A stretch of 64,000 bases of DNA from the NCBI GenBank assembly GCA_021777105.1, contig JAIQZQ010000015.1, forward strand, positions 62,001 through 126,000. Direction: 5' to 3'. Of this stretch, positions 55,659 to 64,000 are shown one piece after another. The notes beneath the pieces were generated by a model. It was not told where the DNA came from, searched no databases, and saw only the letters and a list, made by a program, of their open reading frames with translations. A program made the translations under genes and the position numbers. This DNA comes from Candidatus Anammoxibacter sp. (GTDB lineage: Bacteria; Planctomycetota; Brocadiia; Brocadiales; Anammoxibacteraceae). Within the stretch, counting starts at the first letter, position 1; each line of letters opens with the position of its first letter.

Positions 55659-55903
55659 TATTTAGCCAGTTCTTTAAGGGCGGGCCTGTATCGGTTTATA
55701 AATCCATTGACTTGTTTAGCAAACTCAATATCAATAGTTTTGTTATTGCATTCCGGCTCTGCCGGTTCAATGATAATTTTGCCGGTTTTTTCATTTAATA
55801 CAACCTCAACCAGATCGCCGGGACTTAAATGAAGTTTATTTAGCGTGTCTCTGGGAATTGAAACACCATAACTATTTCCAATTGCGCAAATCTTGCGTTT
55901 CAT
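55658..55903 (-). CDS. AbrB/MazE-type antitoxin for Doc
   Basis: 81 residues from ATG 55903, chosen because AAGGA lies upstream; a longer in-frame start adds MVGSKLKKDNK with no ribosome site. The swapped-hairpin AbrB fold is IGNSYGVSIPRDTLNKLHL and PGDLVEVVLNEKTGKIII. It should bind its own promoter and block Doc. Confidence 0.9.
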   Translation of the reverse strand: MKRKICAIGNSYGVSIPRDTLNKLHLSPGDLVEVVLNEKTGKIIIEPAEPECNNKTIDIEFAKQVNGFINRYRPALKELAK

Positions 55904-56825
55904 TTTATTATCCTTTTTTAATTTACTACCAACCATAGCAGCGCAATACCAATCTAAATCTAGCCAAAGATATTTGAAATATTTTTAGCTTAAACTGTGT
56001 TTAGATGTTTACTCGTTTTTTAAGTGACTAAAGTGATCTAAAGTTAAAAGTGGCTAAAGTTTCGGTATTTTGTTTATTAAAACCATCGCCGCAGGCGGTG
56101 GTGAAGACGTAAGCATTAAAACTCAGTCAATCTTCTTAATAGAGCGCAATGACCGCTTCCAGAGCCAAACGTTTAACTCGCCACCAAAGGTGGCGAGTCT
56201 GGTATATATATAAAAATATTCCGAAACTTTAGATCATTTTTAACTTTAGATCACTTTAGCCACACTAATCTCGTAACCGTAGCCCATTGATATATAAGAC
56301 TTTCTACACATTCTGAGAGATAAATCCTCAGAATCACGGAGTAAGAATCTAAATGTTTATATTACAATGTTATAATAATGTTATAACCAGAGAGATTGAA
56401 AGTCAACCATATTCCAACAAGCCCCTTTTGCTTTTTTACCAATTCCCAATAACTTATGACCTAGGGCAGAGCATATGATACCATTTTTTTTGCGCGAATT
56501 TTATCACCCTCCCCTAACCCCTCCCATCAAGGGAGGGGGAATTAAAGGAAAATATTTAAATTCAATATAGTAGCTTTATTATTGGCCTCGGTAATATGAC
56601 CATTTACCAACTTCCCGCTTTTATCCGCGCCTATCCGCGTTATCCGCCTCATCCGCGTTCTATGCTTCTCGCTTTTCGCTTTTACCGATAACCGATAACC
56701 AATGACCAGCTTTTCATTTTTGATTTTTACCGATCACCAATTACTGATAACCGATTACCGGCTTTTGCTTTTGCTTGTTACCGATAACCGATTACCAATT
56801 TCAACTGATTTTGTCTAATTTTGTT
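55904..56825. other. Gene-free region with hairpins and phrase words
   Basis: Contains the inverted-end element at 56022-56265; a GC-rich hairpin CCCCTCCC-ATCAA-GGGAGGGG at about 56518-56539; and phrase words (ATCCGCGTTATCCGCCTCAT, TTACCGATAACCAATGACC, TTACCGATCACCAATTACTG) at 56600-56820. No gene. Confidence 0.65.
56022..56265. mobile_element. MITE-like element with about 44-bp inverted ends
   Basis: Left end AAGTGACTAAAGTGATCTAA then AGTTAAAAGTGGCTAAAGTT; right end is nearly the reverse complement (TTTAACTTTAGATCACTTTA, GCCACAC). The ends are themselves built from repeated GT(G/A)..CTAAAG words. Inside is a perfect 10-bp stem (ACTCGCCACC-AAA-GGTGGCGAGT, 56176-56198). Confidence 0.75.
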
Positions 56826-58079
56826 TTATTGCCAATTTAGAATACTTTTTGATGGGGCTGGGTCTATTGTTAGGCCTTCCATCCATTTGGAAACGTCATT
56901 TTTAACATTGTTATAACATTTTGCTTTATCGCCTGGGTTGTCGATGTGTTCCGTTTCACATTTGCCGGAAACAAAGTACGTTTGGGTAACGGGTAGTTTC
57001 TCCTTAACCAAATTAAAGACATCAAAGGGCGTTAAAAGCGGTTTTCCTCCATTGATGTTTAATGCAATAACGCTTTGATCAGAACACATTCCTCCTGGGA
57101 AAAAGAATGGGAAAATAGGGCCGACTTCATCAAAAAACATTCCCGCTGTTCTAAAAGCCAAATCAAACGGTATTATTGGGATTGAAAATGGAAGGTATAA
57201 TAATGCGTACCATGGCATGGAGACGCCTGCAGCTTCGGTTTCAACGTCATGAGGATAAAACCAGTCATCATGGGTTGATATCTCTTGAACTACAATTGGG
57301 CGTTTCTCTCTCTCACAAATATACTTTTGCGGAGGACTAAATGTTTTCCACCCGCCTTCTTCAAATGAATATGCGGTGTTATTAATCACAAGGGCGGAAT
57401 GGCCCTTATTGCAGAGAACCAGTTTATAGGTGCCCTCATTGCCGACCACCGTAAGGACTGCAAGCCTTTTAAAGCATTGGGCCGGCGTCGGCAGTATGAA
57501 AATATCTTTTTTAAGAAGATTAGCGGTCGATTCAGGTTCTAAGAAATATATTTCATTAATATACATCTCATTGTCCGGGCTTAAACTATATCCTAGCCGG
57601 CCATAACAATCTTTATGAAAGAAATATCCGCTGCCGGTGTGCGGCAGACAACGGGAGGATATCAGGTCCGGCCGTGGCGTCTCTTTGCCGCCGGTGTTTT
57701 TTCCAAAAATACCATCTGCGATTTTCTGGTGATTATTTTCCAACGTCAGATCAAAATTAGTGTCGATCCATTGCCTGAAAAGCTCGTTTCTTTCAGGATC
57801 TCCAAACGGCTTGGCTGCCAATTGACTGTATAAATGATCAGCTTTAGCTTCTAAAAAATCTTTCTTAAAATACAAATCCTTAGACGCTTCAAGGTAGAAA
57901 TCTAAAACCTTGCATTTGCATGGGCACAAAGATTGCCCCTCATTTATCTTGATCCATCCTCGAGCTTGGTGGTCGGAAATCCACTTCAATTCACCTGTGA
58001 ACTTCAGAGCCGCTTGTTGATCTTTGTTTTCATTTGGTTCTTTATAATAAAAACCCCATATAGCTCCTTCATTAGTCAT
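56826..58079 (-). CDS. Protein of unknown function with possible permuted papain-like His/Cys pair
   Basis: 417 residues, GGAGCGG near the ATG. No signal peptide. The words KGHSALVINNTAYSFEEGGW (about 227-246) and GGMCSDQSVIALNINGGKP (about 330-350) place a His in a strand context followed later by a Cys at the start of a helix, the order seen in circularly permuted NlpC/P60-like folds. Between them is a hydrophobic stretch (WYALLYLPFSIPIIPFDLAF). The N-terminal 200 residues are unrecognised and Cys-containing (CPCKCKV). No immunity-like gene is adjacent. The fold suggestion is weak. Confidence 0.6.
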   Translation of the reverse strand: MTNEGAIWGFYYKEPNENKDQQAALKFTGELKWISDHQARGWIKINEGQSLCPCKCKVLDFYLEASKDLYFKKDFLEAKADHLYSQLAAKPFGDPERNELFRQWIDTNFDLTLENNHQKIADGIFGKNTGGKETPRPDLISSRCLPHTGSGYFFHKDCYGRLGYSLSPDNEMYINEIYFLEPESTANLLKKDIFILPTPAQCFKRLAVLTVVGNEGTYKLVLCNKGHSALVINNTAYSFEEGGWKTFSPPQKYICEREKRPIVVQEISTHDDWFYPHDVETEAAGVSMPWYALLYLPFSIPIIPFDLAFRTAGMFFDEVGPIFPFFFPGGMCSDQSVIALNINGGKPLLTPFDVFNLVKEKLPVTQTYFVSGKCETEHIDNPGDKAKCYNNVKNDVSKWMEGLTIDPAPSKSILNWQ

Positions 58080-58914
58080 TTTCCGCTCCTTTCAACAAAA
58101 CTATTTAAAAGTTTATTAACATCCCTTGCGACGGTAAAACAGGTTCATTCATTTTACATATCGCAGTCACAAATTAGCCATAAAAGCGCTTTTTATGCGC
58201 GCTTTCTTTCTTATTCAAGGCTCGCTGTAAATCTGTGGTTTAAAGTATATCTGTTCAGCGTATTAATTTAATAAACAACGTAAACTGTTATCCCATTCAA
58301 GGATAACAATGAGTAGAAGCGGAAATAACCGTTATTGTGGAACTTAACCAGAGCTTTCCATGGTATTTACAGTTGATGATAACAGCCAACACATCTTAAA
58401 TAAAAACATTACGGTATAAACCATAACATAATAGAAGCAACAATTACAAGCCGAAATTATTCTTCTATAAAAAATAATCAATTTATCGCCGAAACCGCAT
58501 ACGATATGCTGGTTGACCCACAAAAAAATAGAGTTATACATTCCCAATCAACCGTTTAGAATAAAATGAATATAGAACGGCCGTTAATAGCGACTGTTAA
58601 TAAGTATTAAATAAAAATAAGACTTCACGCTTGCTAATGATGAATACTATTTCTGTAAATACGGGCTTTTTGTCAGATTCATACGCCGTATTTCCGCAAA
58701 CTATTTTTCGGAAGTTGTAAAGCTATTGACGTCAATAAGTTATAAGATTGGCGCTTTTGAAATGCAATCGCGGCGCATCTCTTTTCCAAAGACTTTTATC
58801 GGGAATCCTGATTAGAAGATGAATACCTTATTTACTGGATGCCCGATCAAGCCGGGTATGACAAACACGGGGGAGCTTTTGCCAAATGTTTGATAAAATT
58901 TATGAATTTAATTA
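58080..58914. other. Gene-free AT-rich region
   Basis: About 830 bp. A 67-codon minus-strand frame at 58344-58547 has no ribosome site and no recognisable motif. TTACTGGATGCCCGATCAAG then CCGGGTATGACA (58831) is a dispersed-repeat-like word with a GCCCGATCAAGCCGGGC palindrome. Otherwise nothing recognised. Confidence 0.5.
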
Positions 58915-59270
58915 ACGTTGGGTTTCGAGCCTCTACCCAACCTGCGTATCCTATGTTTTACGCTTTTGTTTTTACCGATAACTGATAACCGATTACCAAT
59001 TACCGTCTCTTCGCTTTTGTTTTTACCAATTACCGATAACCAATTACCGACTACTCGCTTCCGCTTTTATCCGCGCAAATCCGCGTAATCCGTGTCATCC
59101 CCGTTCTATGCTTCTCGCTTTTTGCTTTTACCGATGGCCAATAACCAATTACCAGCTTCTACTATCCGCTCTCAGCGCATCCCGCTTTTACCGATAACTG
59201 ATAACCTATTACTAATGACGGGCTTTTCGCTTTTGCTTTTCCCCGATAACCGATAACCAATTACCGGCTA
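58915..59270. repeat. Short-phrase repeat island abutting the DUF362 gene
   Basis: TTACCGATAACTGATAACCG, ATCCGCGCAAATCCGCGTAA, TACCAATTACCGATAACC and CGCTTTTGCTTTT words. GTTGGGTTTCG..CCTCTACCCAACCTGCG at its left recurs after half-repeats at 51.48 and 53.13 kb. The last word (AATTACCGG) supplies the stop codon of the DUF362 gene. Confidence 0.75.
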
Positions 59271-60277
59271 CCTGCTTCATGTTCAATACCTGTGTAATAT
59301 GTGTTTACCTGCCTTGAGCTTCCCCTTAATGTTTTTACAAGCTTGTGCGCCATGTCGCGTAGGGGGGATAGATATACAAGCCAGGTTACCAGCCTGCTTT
59401 TAAATCCTACCAGCGCCAGGTAATCCATTGGGTCCCGTTGGTATGTGAAAGCGTGAGTTTTAAATTTGGCAAGGCCGGTATTGAACTCTATTTCATTAAT
59501 TGATTTAGGCCCGTTGCATTTTTTAAGCGCGGTTTGAATATATTCAACCCGGTTCGGGTTCACATCCATAAGTTCCATAAGCGCGATGTCCGCGCTCAAT
59601 GGACTATCGGTTGCCATAACAATGTTCATTTTAACGGGATCGCCGTTAACAGGGCCGTTATTGTCCAGAAAATATTCTCCGTCAACAATTGTTATGCCTG
59701 ATTTCATCAGTTTCATAATTTCAGGCAGGGCGTATTCAAGATAAAAATGGTTTCGCAGCCGCATTGAATCCGGCACTGCCCCCCAATGGTTTTTAACAGC
59801 CCCGGTGTACCTTGCAACAAAGTGCATTTTTGGAACCGGCACGCTAATCGTCATATCCGCGTTTTCAACAATCTCTTTGCTAAGGGGCAACGACTGCTTC
59901 CCGTAAGGAGTTGAAACTTCAACATATGTCCTTTCCTCGCGTGAGAGATTAATTAAACGGATGCCGCGCTCCTTGCAGATTTTATACAGGTTGTGAGTTT
60001 CAAACGCTTTTTCCGCCGGATACGAATTGTTTCCACCGTCAGCCTCAAACACTGTTATATGGCGCGTCCGCTCCTTTAAAACATCCAGCGCCGCGGCCAG
60101 AAAATGCGGAGATGTGGTCACCCCGCGCCGAAATTCAGGAAACGTCAGGTTTGGTTTGACATATATCCTGCTATCCGGATATATACGATCCTTCCAGTTT
60201 ACCCACTCAAGGCAGTCTCGTATCTTTGTATTCAGGTTATCTTTATCAAAATAGTCTATAGCCGCTCGATATTTCAT
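59261..60277 (-). CDS. DUF362-domain protein
   Basis: 338 residues, AGGAG upstream of ATG 60277. VYVKPNLTF-like IYVKPNLTFPEF, FEADGGNNSYPAEKAFE, ISVPVPKMHFVARYTGAVKN (conserved lysines) and NHWGAVPD, then TIVDGEYFLDNNGPVNGDPV, are the DUF362 signatures. No ferredoxin cysteines are present, unlike the longer iron-sulfur members. Function of the family is not settled. Phrase islands flank it on both sides in opposite orientation (58915-59270 and 60342-60395). Confidence 0.88.
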   Translation of the reverse strand: MKYRAAIDYFDKDNLNTKIRDCLEWVNWKDRIYPDSRIYVKPNLTFPEFRRGVTTSPHFLAAALDVLKERTRHITVFEADGGNNSYPAEKAFETHNLYKICKERGIRLINLSREERTYVEVSTPYGKQSLPLSKEIVENADMTISVPVPKMHFVARYTGAVKNHWGAVPDSMRLRNHFYLEYALPEIMKLMKSGITIVDGEYFLDNNGPVNGDPVKMNIVMATDSPLSADIALMELMDVNPNRVEYIQTALKKCNGPKSINEIEFNTGLAKFKTHAFTYQRDPMDYLALVGFKSRLVTWLVYLSPLRDMAHKLVKTLRGSSRQVNTYYTGIEHEAGSR

Positions 60278-60341
60278 AAATTACTCCTAAACAGGGGGTA
60301 TATAATACTAAATAAGGCATATATGGTATTATACTACAAAA

Positions 60342-60395
60342 AGCCGGTAAATGGTAATCGGGATGCTGGTAATTGGTAAAAGCGGAAGCGAGTGA
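60342..60395. repeat. Short-phrase island in inverted orientation
   Basis: GCCGGTAAATGGTAATCGG and GCTGGTAATTGGTAAAAGCG are reverse complements of the TTACCAATTACCGGC / CGCTTTTACC words of the other islands. Confidence 0.7.
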
Positions 60396-60477
60396 ATAGC
60401 AATATTAATTATCCTTGCGGTTTGAAACACTATCTTTTAAATTGTAAGGATAATATAGTTAACTAAATCAGGTTTTT

Positions 60478-60626
60478 GAAAAATAATATTTACGTATGGT
60501 TATATTCAAACACAATGAAATAAAACCCTAAAGGGTAAATTCCAACAATACCATGCTGCCGGAGTTAAGGCTTTAGCCTTTTATTCATTAGCTAATTTCG
60601 AAAACCTAATGCTTTTGAGTATATAT
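60478..60626. repeat. MITE-like repeat, copy 2
   Basis: About 149 bp matching 10694-10850. Contains AAGGC-TTTA-GCCTT followed by TTATT, a short terminator-like hairpin, and ends AATGCTTTTGAGTATATAT. Lies 92 bp before the serine hydrolase start. Confidence 0.75.
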
Positions 60627-60718
60627 TCACTATAATTGATCAGGCAGTTAAAGTATTTCATCATTAATTCAAATTATGCAACCTGGAATATTTTAGGTTG
60701 CGCCTTGAGGCATAATCT

Positions 60719-61852
60719 ATGGATATAGACAAATTATTTCAAAGCGCTATAGATCAAAAACAGATTCCCGGAGTTGTAGCTATTGTTGGTAATAGAGAAA
60801 AGGTACTTTACCATAAAGGTTTCGGCAAAATGGATAGCGCGCGCAATGTTGATATGCATAAAGACGCAATATTCAGAATTGCTTCAATGACCAAGCCTAT
60901 TACTGCGGTTGCTTTTATGGCTCTGCTTGAACAGGGCAGGTTAAGCCTGGATGATCCGGTATCTGAATATATTCCTTCACTTAAAAAGCCGAATGTAATT
61001 GTCAATTTTAACAAAAAAGATTGCTCTTATTCAACCAGACCGGCGGAAAATGAGATAACGATCTGGAATATGTTAACACACACATCCGGTATAGGATACA
61101 GTTGTTTTAACCACACGCTCAATCTTTTGAGAATGAAAACAGGCAGAAGTCCCCGGGATTTGCCTTTGCTTTTTGAGCCTGGTAGTAGATGGATGTATGG
61201 GGAGGGATACTGGGTATTGGGCGAAGTTATTGAAAGGATAACCGGAAAACCTTTGGACGTCTATTTTAAGGACACTGTTTTTGATCCATTGGGCATGAAT
61301 GATACTTTTTTTGCGTTTACTCAGGATAAATACTCCAGATTGGTTACATTGCATTGTAAAAAAGATAATCTTCTTGTTGAAATGCAGAATTCAAGATATG
61401 CGGGCATATCAATTGACGGTAGCGGCGGATTATATTCAACGGCAACTGACTACCTCGTGTTTCTACAGATGTTGTTAAATAGGGGAAGGTTGAGCGACAC
61501 AAGAATAATTAGCGAAGAATCAATAGAGATAATGACGCAAAACCAGATTAACGGGCTTGTTGTTGAAACATTGCCTGAAGTAATAAAGGGGGCGTCAAAG
61601 CCTTTTCCTCTGGGCGCCGGGCGAGACAAGTTTAGTCTGGGTTTTCAGATTTGTGTTCAGGAAACTAAAAATGACAATATGCGGTCATCCGGGAGCTATA
61701 GCTGGATGGGCGCGTTTAATACCTTTTTCTGGGTTGATCCTAAAAATGAGATAGCTGCTGTAATTTTAATGCAAATGACGCCTCTATATGATGAAAGCTC
61801 TATTAATGTGTGTCAACGGTTTGAAGAACTGGTTTATAGGGATTTTGTATAA
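60719..61852 (+). CDS. Serine beta-lactamase-fold hydrolase (class C-like)
   Basis: 377 residues, no signal peptide. SxxK motif in IASMTKPITAVAF (about residues 58-70), DDPVSEYIPSL, NMLTHTSGIGYSCF and YGEGYWVLGEVIERITGKP with the Tyr of the Y-x-[NG] motif, then ISIDGSGGLYSTATDYLVFL. The cluster fits EstB/PBP4*-type esterases and peptidases rather than a true beta-lactamase. Substrate unknown. GAGG lies before the ATG. Confidence 0.92.
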   Translation: MDIDKLFQSAIDQKQIPGVVAIVGNREKVLYHKGFGKMDSARNVDMHKDAIFRIASMTKPITAVAFMALLEQGRLSLDDPVSEYIPSLKKPNVIVNFNKKDCSYSTRPAENEITIWNMLTHTSGIGYSCFNHTLNLLRMKTGRSPRDLPLLFEPGSRWMYGEGYWVLGEVIERITGKPLDVYFKDTVFDPLGMNDTFFAFTQDKYSRLVTLHCKKDNLLVEMQNSRYAGISIDGSGGLYSTATDYLVFLQMLLNRGRLSDTRIISEESIEIMTQNQINGLVVETLPEVIKGASKPFPLGAGRDKFSLGFQICVQETKNDNMRSSGSYSWMGAFNTFFWVDPKNEIAAVILMQMTPLYDESSINVCQRFEELVYRDFV

Positions 61853-61872
61853 AATGCGATGTGGCTTCTGTG

Positions 61873-62973
61873 TTAAGGAACTGTGTATCCCCATTTCTTA
61901 ATTGTGAAATCAAACTCGCGTTTAATTCTTTCAATTACTTCAGGGCTAAAGTTGTGTTTGTTGCGTTTAAAATCGGTTAAGCCTGCAAGATAATTTCGCA
62001 TATTTCCTATTGTGTCATCCAGGCCCTGGAGATTGAGCCGGCTGTAAATGTTTTGCAATATCTCTTTTGGCGACTCTATTAAATCCTCATATCGTGTTTC
62101 AACAAGGTTGCCGGGCGGGATTAAATTGCTATCTTTAAAATACCGCTCCATGGCTTTTTTATATCTATGAATAACATTTTGTTCCATTTCGCTACTATCG
62201 GGAAGGTCTTGAAGCGTCGGCCCCAGTGTAAATTTGTTAAAAAAGTTGACGTTTGACATGTAGACTTCGTACGGATTTCGGTAAATATGTATAAATTTCG
62301 CCTCTGGAAACATCTCTAAAATTTGCTTAACCCGGCCGGTGTTTACAGGGTTTTTTAATACAAGTTGTTTGCCGTGGTTAACGTAAGTTGTTTTTTTCAG
62401 GAAGTATGTATAATATGATTGCCACTCCTTTTTCATTTCAGAGCTAACGCCATCAAACATCGCGTATTTATCAAAATATTCGCCGGCCTTTTTAGGATAT
62501 GTAAACGCGTGGTAAAAACTGGCCGGCAACATGGAACATAGGGCAAACTCCTCTTCCTGCGGCAGATCAAAAGCGAGGGGCATGTTGTCCATGGGGCGGG
62601 TCTTTGGCACAAAACGGGCGGCAATGTTTTTCATCCATGAATTAACTATAAAGCTTTGCGGATATGCCACTGAAAATTGCGATACAAACCCGAATTGAGG
62701 ATCTTTAACCATGAGGTTATGCAAATGAGTTGTACCGCTGCGCCAGAATCCTATGATAAAAATTGGAGGTTTTGTTATTTCGGTGGATTTTATGATGTTA
62801 TCATATTTTATCGATTCAATAACGCTTGACGGCCATTGCAGCAGATTATAAACAATGCCTTCAATAACTTTTGGGGCGTATTTCAGATCGCAAAATAGAT
62901 TTTCATTTAAGAGTTGAAGCTTTACAGGCAACGAAACATTTGGAAAGAGCCGCATGGCGATTGATGTTTTCAT
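61873..62973 (-). CDS. PAPS-dependent sulfotransferase
   Basis: 366 residues. The 5'-phosphosulfate loop is IFIIGFWRSGTTHLHNLM (about 75-92); the 3'-phosphate side is FIHIYRNPYEVYMS (about 215-228). PAQ-like LPQEEEFALCS and VLKNPVNTGRV are typical of the bacterial sulfotransferase_3 group. It transfers sulfate from PAPS to an unknown acceptor, often a glycan or lipid. It lies 33 bp downstream of a second sulfotransferase on the same strand. Confidence 0.92.
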   Translation of the reverse strand: MKTSIAMRLFPNVSLPVKLQLLNENLFCDLKYAPKVIEGIVYNLLQWPSSVIESIKYDNIIKSTEITKPPIFIIGFWRSGTTHLHNLMVKDPQFGFVSQFSVAYPQSFIVNSWMKNIAARFVPKTRPMDNMPLAFDLPQEEEFALCSMLPASFYHAFTYPKKAGEYFDKYAMFDGVSSEMKKEWQSYYTYFLKKTTYVNHGKQLVLKNPVNTGRVKQILEMFPEAKFIHIYRNPYEVYMSNVNFFNKFTLGPTLQDLPDSSEMEQNVIHRYKKAMERYFKDSNLIPPGNLVETRYEDLIESPKEILQNIYSRLNLQGLDDTIGNMRNYLAGLTDFKRNKHNFSPEVIERIKREFDFTIKKWGYTVP

Positions 62974-63006
62974 TTGTTAAACCTTTCTGACTTGTGAATG
63001 CTCCCA

Positions 63007-64000
63007 CTAACCCTTATCCTCCAAAGGGATGTTATATCGCGCGGCATACTCTTTAAACGTATCTTTAACCTGGGGCGATGTTAAGCCGTAATCGGATAGT
63101 GAATAACTATGTTTTCCATGTTTGTTTTTCGGGTTAAACTTCATCCACGCTTCCATATTCTTTTTATGCAAAGGGCGCGGCTCAAGCCCGAAGTTTTCAT
63201 ATATTTTGCTCACTGCGTTAACCGGGTCTTTAATGAAATCGTTATATTGTAAATGATATATTTCTAAATTGCCGGGGCCGTCTTCATACTCCATTGCTTT
63301 TTCAACGCCTCTTTTAAATCTGGTCATTATTTCGTCGCCTATATCTGAAGTGTCGATACGGTCGCTAAAGCAGCTACGGAACGCCTTTACCAGGCTGCAT
63401 ACGGATGGTATTACTTTTTGAAGATCGCGATGTGTAATTATAACCCTTGCGTCGGGGTAGACTTTTTCCACAACGTCAAGCAGCCACAAATGCAAAGGGG
63501 CCTTTAACGACCACGTCTGGGTGGGGACTCTCGATTGAAGTATCTGTAGCAGAAATTTGTGATATCTGTATGCGCTTTCCATGTCGGTCTGCTTAAACCA
63601 CTCCACATAGCTATGCACCACGCCGAACATGCTGTACATTGGCTGCTTAAACTCATGGGAAAACAGCTCTATGCATTCCGTGGGCATTGTTGCTTCTATT
63701 GGGTGTATTGCCCTGAAATTAGGCAATACCCTGTTCAGCATTTTTAGTTTTTTTGCGGCTTCCATTATGCGAGGGTCTTCGTTCATGGAGGCAAGCTCGG
63801 GCGGGGGAACCGGGTCTTGCGCCTGCCAGTGAACAAGCGATCTGTTTTCAGGATCCATATCAAGCAGAAAGCTTAAAATTGTTGTGCCGGTGCGGGGCAG
63901 ACCGACTATTATAAAAGGTTTTTCAATTTGTTCGTCAAGAACTTCAGGATGTTCCTTTACCCAGTGTTGCGCCTTTAACCTGACCTCAAGAGAGTTAACC
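63007..64000 (-). CDS. PAPS-dependent sulfotransferase, 5' end outside window
   Basis: At least 331 residues, open to the window edge. Reading upstream of the internal Met at 63858 gives EKPFIIVGLPRTGTTILSFL, the PAPS loop, so the true start is beyond the window. Later VPTQTWSLKAPLHLWLLDVV and ARVIITHRDLQKVIPSVCSL are the substrate and 3'-phosphate sites. Same family as the neighbour but clearly diverged. The two probably act in one pathway. Confidence 0.92.
   Translation of the reverse strand, partial: VNSLEVRLKAQHWVKEHPEVLDEQIEKPFIIVGLPRTGTTILSFLLDMDPENRSLVHWQAQDPVPPPELASMNEDPRIMEAAKKLKMLNRVLPNFRAIHPIEATMPTECIELFSHEFKQPMYSMFGVVHSYVEWFKQTDMESAYRYHKFLLQILQSRVPTQTWSLKAPLHLWLLDVVEKVYPDARVIITHRDLQKVIPSVCSLVKAFRSCFSDRIDTSDIGDEIMTRFKRGVEKAMEYEDGPGNLEIYHLQYNDFIKDPVNAVSKIYENFGLEPRPLHKKNMEAWMKFNPKNKHGKHSYSLSDYGLTSPQVKDTFKEYAARYNIPLEDKG

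Noticed and set aside
63007..63858. Start of the second sulfotransferase at Met 63858
   Set aside because: The PAPS loop IIVGLPRTGTT lies upstream in the same frame, so the gene continues to the window edge.

Overview
The window reads as a chromosomal segment of an uncultured Gram-negative bacterium. Pointers are secreted proteins with Sec signals, multi-REC hybrid kinases, lone response regulators with a C-terminal CASCKK...CPDC cysteine motif of a kind common in deltaproteobacterial-type genomes, a PutA fusion enzyme and a full type I-B CRISPR-Cas locus. I cannot name the lineage. I saw no rRNA or tRNA gene, no recognisable full-length transposase and no phage structural gene.

Layout. 0-30 kb is mostly ordinary housekeeping and signalling: a truncated peptide-binding protein; a metallophosphoesterase, a 1457-residue three-receiver hybrid kinase, CheR, CheB and a response regulator; a cyclase-family hydrolase, a methyltransferase and thymidylate kinase; a beta-propeller/PKD secreted protein with another secreted protein; a SulP anion transporter; a cold-shock protein with a clear terminator; an OB-fold-type secreted protein; then a tight run putA - MASE3-type hybrid kinase - HPt - proB. 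A lone response regulator closes this part.

30-60 kb is an accessory defence island. A type I-B operon (cas6-cas8b-cas7-cas5-cas3-cas4-cas1-cas2, 36.2-46.5 kb) is followed by its leader and a 24-repeat array. A second 17-repeat array (50.3-51.4 kb) sits behind a 408-bp copy of the cas2 3' end plus leader, differing from the original at about 15 positions. There is a second cas6 at 31.8 kb, a truncated second cas4, and a PaREP1/HEPN-like gene inserted antisense between the cas4 copies. Interleaved are MazEF-like, DUF1778/GNAT, nucleotidyltransferase, HigBA (toxin broken), RelA/SpoT-like and Doc/AbrB modules, plus a decayed second copy of the nucleotidyltransferase module. Gaps are filled by CRISPR half-repeats, palindromic MITE-like elements (one with a perfect target duplication and an empty-site paralog in the same window) and islands built from a small vocabulary of 7-, 9- and 10-bp-period phrases.

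59-64 kb returns to metabolism: a DUF362 protein flanked by phrase islands in opposite orientation, a serine-beta-lactamase-fold hydrolase and two adjacent sulfotransferases, the second running off the window.

The most unusual content is how the CRISPR locus has been duplicated, interrupted and extended (cas6, cas4, cas2-leader, distal half-repeats), together with a two-copy CRISPR-like repeat of unrelated sequence between cas1 and cas2. Function calls come from reading motifs in the translations; no database search was possible.
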